Assembly: GCF_009711265.1 (NCBI RefSeq)
Contig: NZ_WMII01000012.1
Span: 42,158 to 106,157 of the forward strand
Direction: 5' to 3'
DNA length: 64,000 nt
DNA from: Paracoccus shanxieyensis
GTDB taxonomy: Bacteria; Pseudomonadota; Alphaproteobacteria; Rhodobacterales; Rhodobacteraceae
Shown here: one piece after another, positions 63,489 through 64,000 of the stretch
Layout of the letters: each line of letters starts with the position of its first letter
Numbering within the stretch: the first letter of the stretch is position 1
Notes under the pieces: generated by a model
Databases searched by the model: none
The model's input: the letters and a program-made list of their open reading frames with translations, nothing else
What the model was told of the DNA's origin: nothing
Translations under genes and position numbers: made by a program

Positions 63489-64000
63489 TTATGCCTCGGC
63501 GCAGAGGTCGCGGATCACGGCCTCGACCTCCAGGCGGATGAAGCTGCGCATATTGTGGCTGAGGCGTTCGCCCATTTCGCCTTGCAGCTCATCGCGGATG
63601 GCCATGCGGATCAGGGCGCGCAGGGCCGCGTCTTCGTCCGGCGGAAGCTCGGCAAAGAGGTTCGGCAGATCGTCCCGTGCGGCAGGGGCGGCGTCGGCAA
63701 GCGTCGGCGAGGGTTGACTGGCTGCCATGGCTGAAGCGTTGCTGGCCGCGATCACAGGCGCGGTATCTTGCGCGGCGGCTTCTGCCGGGATGCTGTCGAA
63801 ACCAAGCTGTCCCGAGGCTTCCGGGGCTTGCGTTTCGATCCGCGCCAAGGCAGCGACCTCAGCGACCTCAGCGACCTCAGCGACCTCAGCGACCTCAGCG
63901 ACCTCAGCGACCTCAGCGACCTCAGCGACCTCAGCGACCTCAGCGACCTCAGCGACCTCAGCGACCTCAGCGACCTCAGCGACCTCAGCGACCTCAGCGA
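63489..64000 (-). CDS. EVA-repeat protein, 3' end (incomplete at window edge)
   Basis: Only the C-terminal part of this protein is in the window. Reading leftward from the right edge, at least 16 in-frame copies of Glu-Val-Ala are followed by ALARIETQAPEASGQLGFDS, an alanine-rich linker, and a folded C-terminal block DEDAALRALIRMAIRDELQG ... LSHNMRSFIRLEVEAVIRDLCAEA. The C-terminal block resembles helical ends of PopZ-like DUF2497-type alphaproteobacterial proteins, but the match is loose and the identity is not claimed. The EVA tract could form a coil or a low-complexity spacer. A TTG at 63848 would make a short 119-residue protein, but the frame clearly remains open through the repeats. Confidence 0.6.
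   Translation of the reverse strand, partial: AEVAEVAEVAEVAEVAEVAEVAEVAEVAEVAEVAEVAEVAEVAEVAEVAALARIETQAPEASGQLGFDSIPAEAAAQDTAPVIAASNASAMAASQPSPTLADAAPAARDDLPNLFAELPPDEDAALRALIRMAIRDELQGEMGERLSHNMRSFIRLEVEAVIRDLCAEA
63852..64000. repeat. Tandem 9-bp repeat (AGCGACCTC)n
   Basis: Sixteen full copies of AGCGACCTC and a five-base remnant run without variation to the window edge. Nine is a multiple of three, so on the minus strand it encodes repeated Glu-Val-Ala and changes in copy number stay in frame. Confidence 0.97.

Noticed and set aside
63852..64000. Tandem repeats that at first glance suggest a CRISPR array
   Set aside because: Units are nine bases with no spacers and remain in one coding frame.

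Overview
The window is GC-rich, densely packed alphaproteobacterial chromosome, most likely from a Paracoccus or close relative (Rhodobacteraceae). The reasons are a short Rhodobacter-type porin, an SMC of 1147 residues, the leuS-lptE-holA block, the rpsO/mqo/pnp order, a DUF6280-type gene beside efp, and a ChvE-GguA-GguB sugar importer beside a LysR regulator. I found no rRNA, tRNA, insertion sequence, phage or CRISPR array. These identities rest on family recognition by reading, not on database searches.

Layout. (1) 0-7.8 kb: an MFS transporter diverges from a glutathione S-transferase. A leftward operon leuS-lptE-holA-flavoprotein follows with overlapping genes, then a DUF3576 lipoprotein. 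(2) 8.2-16.9 kb: porin, yggS, a DUF1643 gene, a small RTX-repeat protein, rpsO, a malate:quinone oxidoreductase with a Tat-like leader, a low-complexity unknown and pnp, with several clear intrinsic terminators. (3) 17-18.7 kb: an acyltransferase and a 1-Cys peroxiredoxin, convergent. (4) 18.9-49.3 kb: a large sugar and sugar-acid catabolic region. It holds an aldehyde dehydrogenase, KDG kinase, a MalFGK-type ABC importer, a denD/xylX/KDA-dehydratase block divergent from a xylonate-dehydratase block, three FCD-type GntR regulators, and a nine-gene leftward operon chvE-gguA-gguB-dehydratase-dehydrogenase-dgoK-dgoA-lactonase-galM under a divergent LysR regulator. (5) 49.3-64 kb: housekeeping genes: efp, lrgAB, smc, a YbjN/RidA/GDPD/FemAB-like run, a TIGR02186/TauE pair, surE-pcm-nlpD-like, and the 3' end of a gene with a long in-frame 9-bp tandem repeat that leaves the window.

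How it works together. The 38.2-48.1 kb operon looks like a self-contained De Ley-Doudoroff route: import of galactose or arabinose, mutarotation, oxidation to the lactone, hydrolysis, dehydration to a 2-keto-3-deoxy acid, phosphorylation and aldol cleavage. Its dehydrogenase and dehydratase resemble enzymes that also take L-arabinose. The 27-36 kb genes could take five-carbon 2-keto-3-deoxy acids further, by a Weimberg-type route (XylD, XylX, KDA dehydratase) or by an oxidation/hydrolysis route to pyruvate and glycolate (SDR, FAH hydrolase, 2-hydroxyacid dehydrogenase). Palindromic GGTATACC-type sites in the divergent promoter fit control by the FCD regulators.

Most notable observations: a LysR-type promoter layout at chvE; the operator repeats near 30.4 kb; a palindromic repeat lying in frame inside a flavoprotein gene with a second copy near 25.8 kb; the Tat-like leader on MQO; and the EVA-repeat protein at the right edge.
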